Shown piece by piece: positions 42,467 to 50,708 of a DNA stretch of 64,000 bases (position 1 is its first letter; each line of letters starts with the position of its first letter). Source of the DNA: Herbaspirillum sp. SJZ107 (lineage in GTDB: Bacteria > Pseudomonadota > Gammaproteobacteria > Burkholderiales > Burkholderiaceae_D). The notes under the pieces were generated by a model, which saw only the letters and a program-made list of their open reading frames with translations, ran no database searches and had not been told where the DNA came from. Where the stretch lies: NCBI RefSeq assembly GCF_006715485.1, contig NZ_VFNH01000003.1, positions 62,001 through 126,000 of the forward strand. The letters are read 5' to 3'. The position numbers and the translations under genes were made by a program.

Positions 42467-44950
42467 TCATAAAGCCACACGCCCAGCCACCCACCCCTCG
42501 AACTCCCGCGCCGGCATCGCCTGGTGATATAAAAACCCCTGCGCCATGTCGCAGCCGTGCGCCCGCAGAAAACCTTTCTCGGCCTCGGTCTCCACCCCTT
42601 CCGCCACCACGTCCAGCCGCAGGCTGCGCGCCATCGCCAGCGCCGCCACCACGATGCCGGCCCGCTCGGCATCCGCATCGACGTTGGTCACCAGCGACTT
42701 GTCCAGCTTCAGCTCGTCCGGGCGCAGCCGGCTGATGTAGCTGAGCGAGGAATAGCCGGTGCCGAAATCGTCGATCGCGACCAGCACCCCGAGCGCGCGC
42801 AGGCTGTCCATGACGGCGCGGGTCTGGTCGGTGTCGGCCAGCTGCAGCTGTTCGGTGATCTCGATGCACAGCAGGTGGCTGGGCAGGCCGCTGGCGTGCA
42901 GCGCGCGTTCGACGGTCTGGGCCAGGCGGCCGGCCTTGAACTGGGCCGCGGTGACGTTGACGCCGATGCGCAGCGGTCCGTGCGCCAGACCCGGCCCCTC
43001 GTCATTCCACAGCGCGCCCTGGCGGCAGGCTTCGAAGATGGCCCAGCTGCCGATCGCCTCGCCCATCGACGCTTCTTCCAGCAGCGGCAGGAACACGTCC
43101 GGCATCACCAGTCCCAGCTCGGGATGATGCCAGCGCACCAGCGCCTCCACCGCCGCCGGGCGGTCGCCGTCGAGGGCGACGATCGGCTGGTAATACAGTT
43201 CCAGTTCGTGCCGTTCGAGCGCCAGGCGCAGGCCGGCGCCGAGGCGGGTGCGCATCTCCATGCGCGCGGTGAGTTCGGGGTGGTAGAACTGGACGTTGTT
43301 GCGGCCTTCTCCCTTGGCATGGTACAGGGCGCTGTCGGCGAAGCGCAGCAGCGTGCGGAAGTCCTGGGCATCGTCCGGGTACAGGCTGACGCCGGTGCTG
43401 ATCGCGATGCGCAGCTCGTGGCCGTCGAAGTGCACCGGCTTGCCGCATTCGATGCGCAGCTTTTCGGTCAATGCCAGCACCGCCGCCGCGTCGCTGACCT
43501 CGGACAGCACCACCACGAACTCATCGCCGCCCATGCGGCCCACGATGTCGATCTCGCGCACCGTGCGGCTCAGGCGCGCGGCGGTTTCCTTGAGCACGGC
43601 GTCGTCCGCTTCGTGGCCGTAGCTGTCGTTGATGTGCTTGAAGTAGTCGATGTCGATGAACACCACCGCCAGGCGCGTGCGGTGGCGGCGCGCCACCGCG
43701 ATGCCGTGGTCGACTTCCTCGTTCAGCAGCGCGCGGTTGGCGGCGCTGGTCAGGGCGTCGTGGTGGGCCAGGTGGGCCAGGTCTTCCTCGGCGCGCTTGC
43801 GCTGGGTGAGGTCGTTGATCTGGATGAGAAAATGCTGGGGCTCGCCGTCGGCCGGCAGCAGCGTGGCCGAGACCAGCGCCCACAGCAGGCGTCCGTCGCG
43901 CGTACGGTAGCGGCGCTCGTACTGGACCGCGTCGCTGCGCCCGGCCAGCAGGTCCTGCTGGTATTCCCTTTCGATGGCGTTGTCGCTGGCGTCGCCGAAC
44001 GCGGCCTGGTCGCTGCCCAGCAGCTGGCCGGCCTCGAGCCCGAGCAGGCGGCACAGGGCGCGGTTGACGCGCACGAAGCGGTTGTCGCGGTCCAGCAGCG
44101 CCAGCCCGAGCGGGGCATTGTCGAAGGCGCCGCGGAAGCGCCGCTCGCTGTACGCCAGGCGCAGCTCGGCGGCGACCCGTTCGCGCATGTCGTGCAGCAC
44201 GATCGCGACGCCGGTCAGGTGCTCGCCTTCGTCGCAGATCGGGCCGGCCGAGAAATCGACCGGGATGCGCTGGCCGTCGTGCTCGACCAGCATGGCAGCG
44301 CCGGCGCGCGGCAGGCCGCCCGGCGCCAGCGGCACCGCTCCGCCGCCGGCCGGGTCTTCCAGGCGCACCACCTCGGCCGCCGCCCGCCCGCGCAGTCCGC
44401 CGTGCAGCGTGCTTCCCTTGAGCAGGGCTTCGGCCGCCGGGTTGGCCAGCCCGACGATGCCGCCGGCATCGGTGGCGATGACGGCGTCACCGACCCCGCG
44501 CAGCACGGCAGCGAGCCAGCGCTCCGAATTGCGCACCATGCGCTCGACCGCGGCCTTGCGCAGCGCCACCTCGATGCCGGCGCGCAGCTCGCGGTTCTGG
44601 AACGGTTTCGTCAGGTAGCCGTAGGGCCAGGCATCGGCCGCGCGCTCGACGGTCTGGTCGTCGCTGTAGGCGCTCAGGAACAGCACCGGGATGTGCAGCT
44701 CCTTGCCGATGACGGAGGCGGCGGCGATGCCGTCCATGTCGCCCTTGAGCACGATGTCCATCAGGATCAGGTCGGGGCGCTCGGTGCGGGCGCGGGCGAT
44801 GGCGTCGCGGCCGTTGTCGACGCAGCCGCACACCTGGTAGCCCATGTCGTGCAGCTGGCCGTCGAGATCCATGGCCACCAGCGACTCGTCCTCGACCACG
44901 AGCAGGATGGGCGCGGCCTGGGCGCGTGAGGCGACTGCTTCCTGCATCAT
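42467..44950 (-). CDS. REC-PAS-PAS-GGDEF-EAL c-di-GMP regulator
   Basis: 827 aa. Receiver domain (about 14-130) with Asp65 (ILMDIVLKGDMDG) and TKPF, two PAS domains (about 140-410), an intact GGDEF domain (GGDEF 474-478, with an RxxD inhibitory site, REID, five residues before it) and an intact EAL domain (EAL 602-604; also NVTAAQF, IEITEQ, DDFGTGYSS, KLDKSLV, AEGVE, QGF). It can therefore both make and degrade c-di-GMP. GAGG lies 7 nt before the start. The start overlaps the stop of the kinase gene (ATGA), and phosphorylation of Asp65 by that kinase is likely. It lies downstream of the giant-adhesin operon on the same strand. Confidence 0.93.
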   Translation of the reverse strand: MMQEAVASRAQAAPILLVVEDESLVAMDLDGQLHDMGYQVCGCVDNGRDAIARARTERPDLILMDIVLKGDMDGIAAASVIGKELHIPVLFLSAYSDDQTVERAADAWPYGYLTKPFQNRELRAGIEVALRKAAVERMVRNSERWLAAVLRGVGDAVIATDAGGIVGLANPAAEALLKGSTLHGGLRGRAAAEVVRLEDPAGGGAVPLAPGGLPRAGAAMLVEHDGQRIPVDFSAGPICDEGEHLTGVAIVLHDMRERVAAELRLAYSERRFRGAFDNAPLGLALLDRDNRFVRVNRALCRLLGLEAGQLLGSDQAAFGDASDNAIEREYQQDLLAGRSDAVQYERRYRTRDGRLLWALVSATLLPADGEPQHFLIQINDLTQRKRAEEDLAHLAHHDALTSAANRALLNEEVDHGIAVARRHRTRLAVVFIDIDYFKHINDSYGHEADDAVLKETAARLSRTVREIDIVGRMGGDEFVVVLSEVSDAAAVLALTEKLRIECGKPVHFDGHELRIAISTGVSLYPDDAQDFRTLLRFADSALYHAKGEGRNNVQFYHPELTARMEMRTRLGAGLRLALERHELELYYQPIVALDGDRPAAVEALVRWHHPELGLVMPDVFLPLLEEASMGEAIGSWAIFEACRQGALWNDEGPGLAHGPLRIGVNVTAAQFKAGRLAQTVERALHASGLPSHLLCIEITEQLQLADTDQTRAVMDSLRALGVLVAIDDFGTGYSSLSYISRLRPDELKLDKSLVTNVDADAERAGIVVAALAMARSLRLDVVAEGVETEAEKGFLRAHGCDMAQGFLYHQAMPAREFEGWVAGRVAL

Positions 44951-45930
44951 GACGATCCTCGATGGGCGGGAATGCTGAACACCAGGGTGGCCAGCACGCC
45001 GCCGCCCTCGTCCGGCGATGGATCGATGGTGAATCGGGCGCGCAATTGGCCGCTCAAGGCAGAAACAAGTCTCAGACCAAGCGTGTGCGAGAAAGTTCGA
45101 TCGAAGCCAGGCGGCAGGCCAACGCCGTCGTCGGCCACCGTCAGGCGCATGGTGCCGGCGCCGGCGCCGGGCTCGCTCACCAGGCACACCAAAATGCGGC
45201 CGTGCCGGCCTTCGGGAAAGCCGTGCTTCAGGCTGTTGGACACCAGCTCGTTCAGCAGCAGGCCGAGCGGCACCGCGACGTCGAGTCCGATCTCGACCGG
45301 CGCCGCCTCGACCCGCACCGCGATGCCGCGCTGCGCCGCCGAGGCCGCACCGGCCAGCTGCTCGCACAGCTCGGCGATGTAGGCGTCCAGCGCGATCGAG
45401 GACAGGGTGCGCGACTGGTACAGGCGCTCGTGCACCAGCGCCATCGTGCGCACCCGGCCGGCCGCCTCCAGCAGCGCCTGGCGCGCTTCGCTGTCGCGCA
45501 GGCCGCGGGTCTGCAGGTTGAACATGCTGATGATCAGCTGCAGGTTGTTCTTCACACGGTGGTACAGCTCCTTGAGCAGCGTGCTCTTGTCCTCCAGCGT
45601 GCGGCGCAGCGCTTCGTCCTGTTCCCAGCTGGCGGTCATGTCGCGCACGGTCACGATCACCAGCGCGCGCTCGCGCAGCGGGCTGGCCATGGCGTCGGCC
45701 GGAAAGCTGCTGCCGTCGCGGCGGCGGCCGTGCAGCTGGGCCGTGCCGTCGACGCCGCGCCGCAGCGGCGCCGCGCGCACGCGCTCGCACAGCGGCTGCG
45801 CCTGCGGCCCGGTCTCGTATAACAGGTCGTCGATCGCGATCCCGGCCATCGCCCCCTGCGCATAGCCGAACAACTGCTCGCCCTGGGCATTCGCGCGCGT
45901 GACCCGGCAGTCGAGGCCGACCAGCAGCAC
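44947..45930 (-). CDS. C-terminal part of a split sensor kinase (PAS + HisKA_2 + HATPase)
   Basis: 327-aa frame containing the end of a PAS domain (LFGYAQGAMAGIAIDDLL), a HisKA_2 motif (ELYHRVKNNLQLIISMF, phospho-His about residue 124) and an ATPase domain (LLLNELVSNSLKHGFPEG; VADDGVGLP). GTG at 45930 could serve as a start (GAGGA about 11 nt upstream), in which case a soluble kinase would still be made. Coupled to the REC-GGDEF-EAL gene. Confidence 0.75.
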   Translation of the reverse strand: MLLVGLDCRVTRANAQGEQLFGYAQGAMAGIAIDDLLYETGPQAQPLCERVRAAPLRRGVDGTAQLHGRRRDGSSFPADAMASPLRERALVIVTVRDMTASWEQDEALRRTLEDKSTLLKELYHRVKNNLQLIISMFNLQTRGLRDSEARQALLEAAGRVRTMALVHERLYQSRTLSSIALDAYIAELCEQLAGAASAAQRGIAVRVEAAPVEIGLDVAVPLGLLLNELVSNSLKHGFPEGRHGRILVCLVSEPGAGAGTMRLTVADDGVGLPPGFDRTFSHTLGLRLVSALSGQLRARFTIDPSPDEGGGVLATLVFSIPAHRGSS

Positions 45931-47105
45931 CCATCCGGGGTTTCCTCGAAGATCCCGCGCAAAAAGGCTTCACTGCGTTCGATTTCCTGGTTGGCGTCGC
46001 TCAGGCGCCGGCGGTCGCGCTCGGCGTCGTCGCGCTGGCGGGTGCGTTCGTGCAGCAGCGCGGCGGCCTGCACCAGCGCCTGGCCGACGTCGCGGGTCTC
46101 GCGCAGGTGCAGCGGCGGCAGCGTCACCGGTTCGCCGTAGCCGAGCGCGATCGCGGGGGGCACCAGCCCGCGGATCGAGCGTTCGATATGGCTGCCGATC
46201 GCGCGCACCAGCGCCAGGCCGAGCGTGAACATGGCCAGCGCGCCGAGCGCGATCCAGGCCAGCGAGCGCCACAGCGCGGCATTCAGGGCGCCGCGCGGCA
46301 AGGCGATCGCCACCGTCCAGTTGGACACCGCCGAGCGGCTGAACACGGTCACGTAAGGCACGCTGTCGGGACCGGGCTCGTCGACGATGCCTTCCGGCTC
46401 CAGCAGCAGGCCGCCCGCCAGGCCGGGATCGGCACGCCGGCCGACGTCGGCGCGCGAGCCGCGGCTGCGCCAGACGATGCGGGCAGTGCTGTCGTAGATG
46501 GTGGCGGTGACGTCGGGCGGGATGTTCTGGCGCGTCAGGATCGCGCCCAGGCGCTCGCCGACATACTGCATCGACAGCAGGTAGCGCACCTCCCCGCGGC
46601 GCAGCACCGGCACGTCGACGCTGGTCAGCAGCCGCCCCACGATCGGCGCGAAGTAGAGGTCGGACACCAGCGGCCGTCCGCTGTCGATCACGCGCCGCAG
46701 CTGCAGCGGATTGCCGTGCATCGGCAGCGGCGCACCGTAGGGCACGTGGGTGTTCACCACCTGGCGGCCGTCGCGTCCGACCAGCAGCAGGGTGTTGCCC
46801 GGCCGGTCGTGCAGCACCTCGGTGGCCTGGCCGTAGAAGGCGTGCAGGTCGGCGTGGTCGAGGTTGGGCGAAGTCGCCAGCGCCTGCATCGCGCCCTGGG
46901 CGCTGGCCAGTTCGCGGTCGATGGCCTGGGTGAGCGCGCGCGTGACGTCGAGCGTGGCGCGCTCGATGCCGGCACGTTCGCGCTGGTAGGAGTACAGGAA
47001 AAGCACGACGACGGCGCCGGCTGCCGGCACCATGCATGCAGCCAGCAGCATCGCCAGCCACTGGCGGATGGTGGGCGCTCGCCGCATCAGGTCGCGCAGG
47101 CGCAT
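44947..47105 (-). pseudogene. Cache-domain sensor kinase interrupted by a -1 frameshift
   Basis: The upstream frame (from 47105) encodes two membrane helices (about 18-40 and 280-300) around a periplasmic Cache-like sensor, a HAMP-like linker and the first residues of a PAS domain (AFLRGIFEETPDG), then runs into meaningless Cys/Arg/Ala-rich sequence. The frame shifted by one resumes exactly there with VLLVGLDCRVTRANAQGEQ, the expected next PAS strand. The shift sits at the G run read from 45932-45930, where one base is missing. The intact protein would be about 720 aa. Either a real mutation, or a homopolymer sequencing error; internal restart is also possible. Confidence 0.8.
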
Positions 47106-47187
47106 GGGGCGGTCTCCGGAGCCAAGACCGACAATCTAGGCCGATGCCCGCCGCCTGGCAAGCACGGCCCGGACTAGCAGCCGTGTA

Positions 47188-49299
47188 TCAGAACCCCGCT
47201 TCGCGCCAGAACAGGCTGGCCAGTGCGCGCACGAAGCGCGTGCCCGGCGCTTCCCAGTCGCCGGCGATCACGACCTTGCCGCGCCAGGCGTGGCCGGCCA
47301 GCTGCGGCGCCTGCTGGTCGACGCTGAAGGTGACGCGGTACACGGCATGGTCCGGGTACCAGGCGCCCTGCTTTTCGCGCGCCGGCACCTGGCCGCCCTG
47401 CTGGGCCGCCCACAGGCCGCTCGGCAGCGTGCGGGTGGCGTCGCGGTCGATGCCGGCCACCGTCAGGCGCAGCGCCGGGCCGCCGGCGCCGTCGAGATAG
47501 AAGGTGGCATGGTCGCCCACGGCCACCCGGCGCACGGTGTCTTCGTCGAGGTAGGTGCTGGCGTCGAGCGCGCCCTCGCCCACCAGCACCGCGACGCGCT
47601 CGTTCTTGCCGACCCAGGTGCCGGGCCGGAGCTCCGGATCGAGATCGCGCAGCGTGCCGGCGAAGGGCGCCAGCGGACGGTAGCGCGCCGCGTCCTCGTC
47701 CAGCGCCGCCAGCTGGGCCTCGGCGGTGGCCAGCTGCTCGCGCAGCACCACGCTGTTGGCGCGCTGCTCGGCATCGAAGCCGGCCGATCCGGCCTGCCAG
47801 CGCAGGCGTTCTATTTCCGCTTGCAGCGCCTGGCGGCGGCTGCCGTTTTCCGGCACCGCGAACTGGACCAGCAGCTGGCCCGCCTCCACCTGCGCGCCTT
47901 CGCGCAGCGGCAGCCCGCTCACCTGGGCGTGGTCCGGCGCATGCACCGCGAATACCTTGGCCGGCTTGAGGACCGCCCCGCCCTGCACCCGGGTCGGCCA
48001 GGGCACGGCAAACAGGACCAGCAGCAGCAGCGCCAGCACGATGGTGCGGCGTCCGCGCGCACTGTTGCGGATCTGCGGCCACAGGCTGCGCCACACCTTG
48101 ACTTCGCCCGCGATCGGGCGGATGACGAACCAGCTCATTTCAATGCAAAAAAGGAACAGACCGACCAGCTTGATGAAGAAGTGGTACACCAGCAGTGCGA
48201 TGCCCACGAACACGGTAATACGATAGAGCCAGACCGCCCAGGCGAACAGGATCAGGCCGACGTGGCGACGGCGCGGAAAGTACTCGGGCGGCTCGGCCTT
48301 GAAGCCGAACAGGCGCTCGCGCAGGTCCCAGCGCGCCAGCGCAAAGGCGCGCGCATGCAGGTTCGGCATGTCGAGCCAGTCGGCCAGCACGAAGTAGCCG
48401 TCGAAGCGCATGAACGGGCTGGCGTTCACCGCCAGCGTCGCGATCCAGGTGGTGGTGGCGAGCGGGAACACGATCTCGCGCAGCATCCCGTCCGGCAGTA
48501 CGGCCCAGGCCAGCGTCGCCCAGACGGCGATCAGGAGTTCGGTGGCGACGCCGGCCATCGCGACCTGCTGGCGCCAGGATCGCTTGTCGAGGCGCCAGAC
48601 GTCGTTGGTATCGGTGTACGGCACCGGCCACAGCACCAGGAAGGCCAGGCCCATCGCCGGCACCCGGCAGCCGCGCCGCTTGGCGGTGACCGCGTGCCCG
48701 AGTTCGTGCGCGCATTTTACGAGCGTCAGCGCCACCGCGTAGGCGAACAGGCCGCCGGGCGTGAACGAGCCGGCCAGCGTGGTGCTGAATACGTCCCACT
48801 GGCGCCACACCAGCGTGGCGCCGAGCAGCAGCGCCAGCAGCGTCATCACGGCAAAGCCGCGCGAGAACACCCATTCGAAGGCGGGCGCGGCACGCGTCAG
48901 CCAGCGGTCCGGTTTCACCAGCGGGATGCGGAAGAACAGGTAATGGTGCAGCAGCTGCGTATGCCACTTGCCGGCCGCGGCCCGGTGGCGCGCCGCCATC
49001 GCTTTACTGGAGGCGACCGGATCGGGCCGCAGCAGCTGGTTATCGTGCAGGAACTTCTGCACGGCCTCGACGTCGGCACGCTCCAGGTCGAGGGGCGTGT
49101 CGGCGCGCAGCGACAGCAGGATGTCGTCCGGGTTGCCGAGCGACCAGCGGCACAGGATCTCGAAGGTGGTCCAGTCGATGCGGAAGAACTGGTTGCGCAC
49201 CGGGTCTTCCAGCGTATGGCTGGGCTCCCCGGTCGCCAGTGCCGGGCCGCGGTGCAGGCCGAGCTCTTCGCGCAGCGGCGGTAGCGTGTAGTAACTCAT
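47188..49299 (-). CDS. M50 metalloprotease fused to a HlyD/biotinyl-lipoyl adaptor
   Basis: 703-aa polytopic inner-membrane protein. The zinc motif HELGH (His198, Glu199, His202) lies in a membrane helix, and the third ligand motif NASPFMRFDGY gives Asp300, both typical of M50 site-2 proteases. About eight hydrophobic segments occur between 145 and 430. Residues about 440-700 form a periplasmic adaptor arm of HlyD type (VQGGAVLKPAKVFAVHAPDHAQVSGL; coiled coil; barrel strands). The cytoplasmic N-terminal ~100 residues look like a small winged-helix/PqqD-like domain (by eye). Last gene of the giant-adhesin operon, 19 bp after the other adaptor gene. Confidence 0.85.
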   Translation of the reverse strand: MSYYTLPPLREELGLHRGPALATGEPSHTLEDPVRNQFFRIDWTTFEILCRWSLGNPDDILLSLRADTPLDLERADVEAVQKFLHDNQLLRPDPVASSKAMAARHRAAAGKWHTQLLHHYLFFRIPLVKPDRWLTRAAPAFEWVFSRGFAVMTLLALLLGATLVWRQWDVFSTTLAGSFTPGGLFAYAVALTLVKCAHELGHAVTAKRRGCRVPAMGLAFLVLWPVPYTDTNDVWRLDKRSWRQQVAMAGVATELLIAVWATLAWAVLPDGMLREIVFPLATTTWIATLAVNASPFMRFDGYFVLADWLDMPNLHARAFALARWDLRERLFGFKAEPPEYFPRRRHVGLILFAWAVWLYRITVFVGIALLVYHFFIKLVGLFLFCIEMSWFVIRPIAGEVKVWRSLWPQIRNSARGRRTIVLALLLLVLFAVPWPTRVQGGAVLKPAKVFAVHAPDHAQVSGLPLREGAQVEAGQLLVQFAVPENGSRRQALQAEIERLRWQAGSAGFDAEQRANSVVLREQLATAEAQLAALDEDAARYRPLAPFAGTLRDLDPELRPGTWVGKNERVAVLVGEGALDASTYLDEDTVRRVAVGDHATFYLDGAGGPALRLTVAGIDRDATRTLPSGLWAAQQGGQVPAREKQGAWYPDHAVYRVTFSVDQQAPQLAGHAWRGKVVIAGDWEAPGTRFVRALASLFWREAGF

Positions 49300-49318
49300 A
49301 TTAATCAGAGACCACGGG

Positions 49319-50692
49319 TCACAAGCCGATCATTTGGCGCATCGCCGCCAGCGGCCGGCGCAGGATCCAGTAGGCCAGCGGCGCCCAGGCCCCGGACAGC
49401 TTCGCCGTGCCCTTCAGGCCGACGCGCTGGCCGGTGTCGCCGTCCAGCCTGGCGCGCACGCGGTAGGCATAGCTGCCGTCCGGACGCGCCTGCGCTTCAT
49501 AGGCCACGTAGCGCACCGTGGCCGTCACCGGATCGAGCGGGCTCGATGCCAGGTACAGCTTGAGCGGCGCGCCGCTCTCGAGCGGGAGCGCATCGCCCAC
49601 CGCCAGCCAGGCCTCGACCTCGACATCGCGCGGCGAGGCGATGCGCATGATGCGCTCGCCGGTGCCGACCGGACGCCCGCTCCACTCGCCGGCATCGTCG
49701 AACAGCGCGATGCCGTCGCGCGGCGACAGTACGGTCGAGCGTTCCAGCTGGCCGTGCACGAAGCCGGCTTCGGCGCGCCTTTCCTCGATCTTGCCCTGCA
49801 GCACGGCCAGCTGGTTGCGCGACTTGCCGTCGGCCAGTACCTGCTGCAGCGCCTGGCGGTACTCGGCTTCGGCGGTGGCCAGTGCCTGCGCCGCCACCGC
49901 GTCGCGGCTTTCCAGCTGCGCCTGGTCGAAGTGGAACAGCGGATCGCCCTTTTTGACCGCCTGGTTCGGCTTGACGTCGATGGCGGCGATTACGCCTTCC
50001 AGCGGCGAACGGATCGCGGCCGGATTGGCCGGCACCAGTTCGCCCGGCGCCAGCACGGTCAGGCGCACCGGCACGCACAGCAGCGCGGCAATCGCCAGCG
50101 CTACCTGCGGCACGCGCCGGCGCCACCAGGGCAGGCGCTGCGCCGCCTCGTGCGCGCGGCGCCGGCGCAGGCGCGCGCGCAGGGCCAGCGGCGACAAGGC
50201 CAGCGGCGGCGTGCGCGCCGTCCAGGCGTGGCGCAGGATGTCGGCCCACTCCGTGAGCAGCGGCAGTTCGCTGTCCAGCCAGGGGATGTCGCGCGCCAGC
50301 AGCAGGCCGCCGCGCGCCGGGTGGCCTTGCGCACCGGGCGCGATCGGCAGCCACAGCGCGTAGGCCGGCAGCCAGTCGGCCCATTCCTGCGCCAGTTCCG
50401 GCGCCACCTCGGCGGCGCCCAGCGCACGCGCCTGCCCGTCCTGCTGCAGCGCCGCCACCAGCCGGCCCAGCCACTGCACATAAGGCGCATTCGCCTCGAT
50501 CTGCACCACGCCGGACAGCGCGCACACGCCGCGGTCCTCGAACCACAGCGCGGCCTGGCGGTACGGCGCCAGCGCATGGCTGCCATTCACGGCCAGGAAA
50601 TCCAGTTCGACCGCCTCGCCGGCATGGCGCGCGCGGTGCGCCAGGTCCAGCAGGGTGGCCAGCGGGGTACTGGCGTCAGGGTGTCTGTCCAT
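49319..50692 (-). CDS. HlyD-family membrane-fusion adaptor with extra N-terminal domain
   Basis: 457 aa. Residues 1-185 form a cytoplasmic domain resembling a GAF-like sensor (by eye; no motif is decisive), followed by one membrane helix (PQVALAIAALLCVPVRL, about 200-216) and a HlyD-type periplasmic part (VLAPGELVPANPAAIRSPLEGVI; coiled coil 260-320; GERIMRIASPRDVEVEAWL). It is 16 bp after the giant adhesin gene, so it probably acts with it in export or anchoring. Confidence 0.85.
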   Translation of the reverse strand: MDRHPDASTPLATLLDLAHRARHAGEAVELDFLAVNGSHALAPYRQAALWFEDRGVCALSGVVQIEANAPYVQWLGRLVAALQQDGQARALGAAEVAPELAQEWADWLPAYALWLPIAPGAQGHPARGGLLLARDIPWLDSELPLLTEWADILRHAWTARTPPLALSPLALRARLRRRRAHEAAQRLPWWRRRVPQVALAIAALLCVPVRLTVLAPGELVPANPAAIRSPLEGVIAAIDVKPNQAVKKGDPLFHFDQAQLESRDAVAAQALATAEAEYRQALQQVLADGKSRNQLAVLQGKIEERRAEAGFVHGQLERSTVLSPRDGIALFDDAGEWSGRPVGTGERIMRIASPRDVEVEAWLAVGDALPLESGAPLKLYLASSPLDPVTATVRYVAYEAQARPDGSYAYRVRARLDGDTGQRVGLKGTAKLSGAWAPLAYWILRRPLAAMRQMIGL

Positions 50693-50708
50693 CGCTCATC
50701 TCATTCCA

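Noticed and set aside
42467..45973. A 1,168-aa reading of the GGDEF-EAL gene
   Set aside because: The N-terminal extension is antiphase to the kinase gene; the receiver domain begins at 44950.
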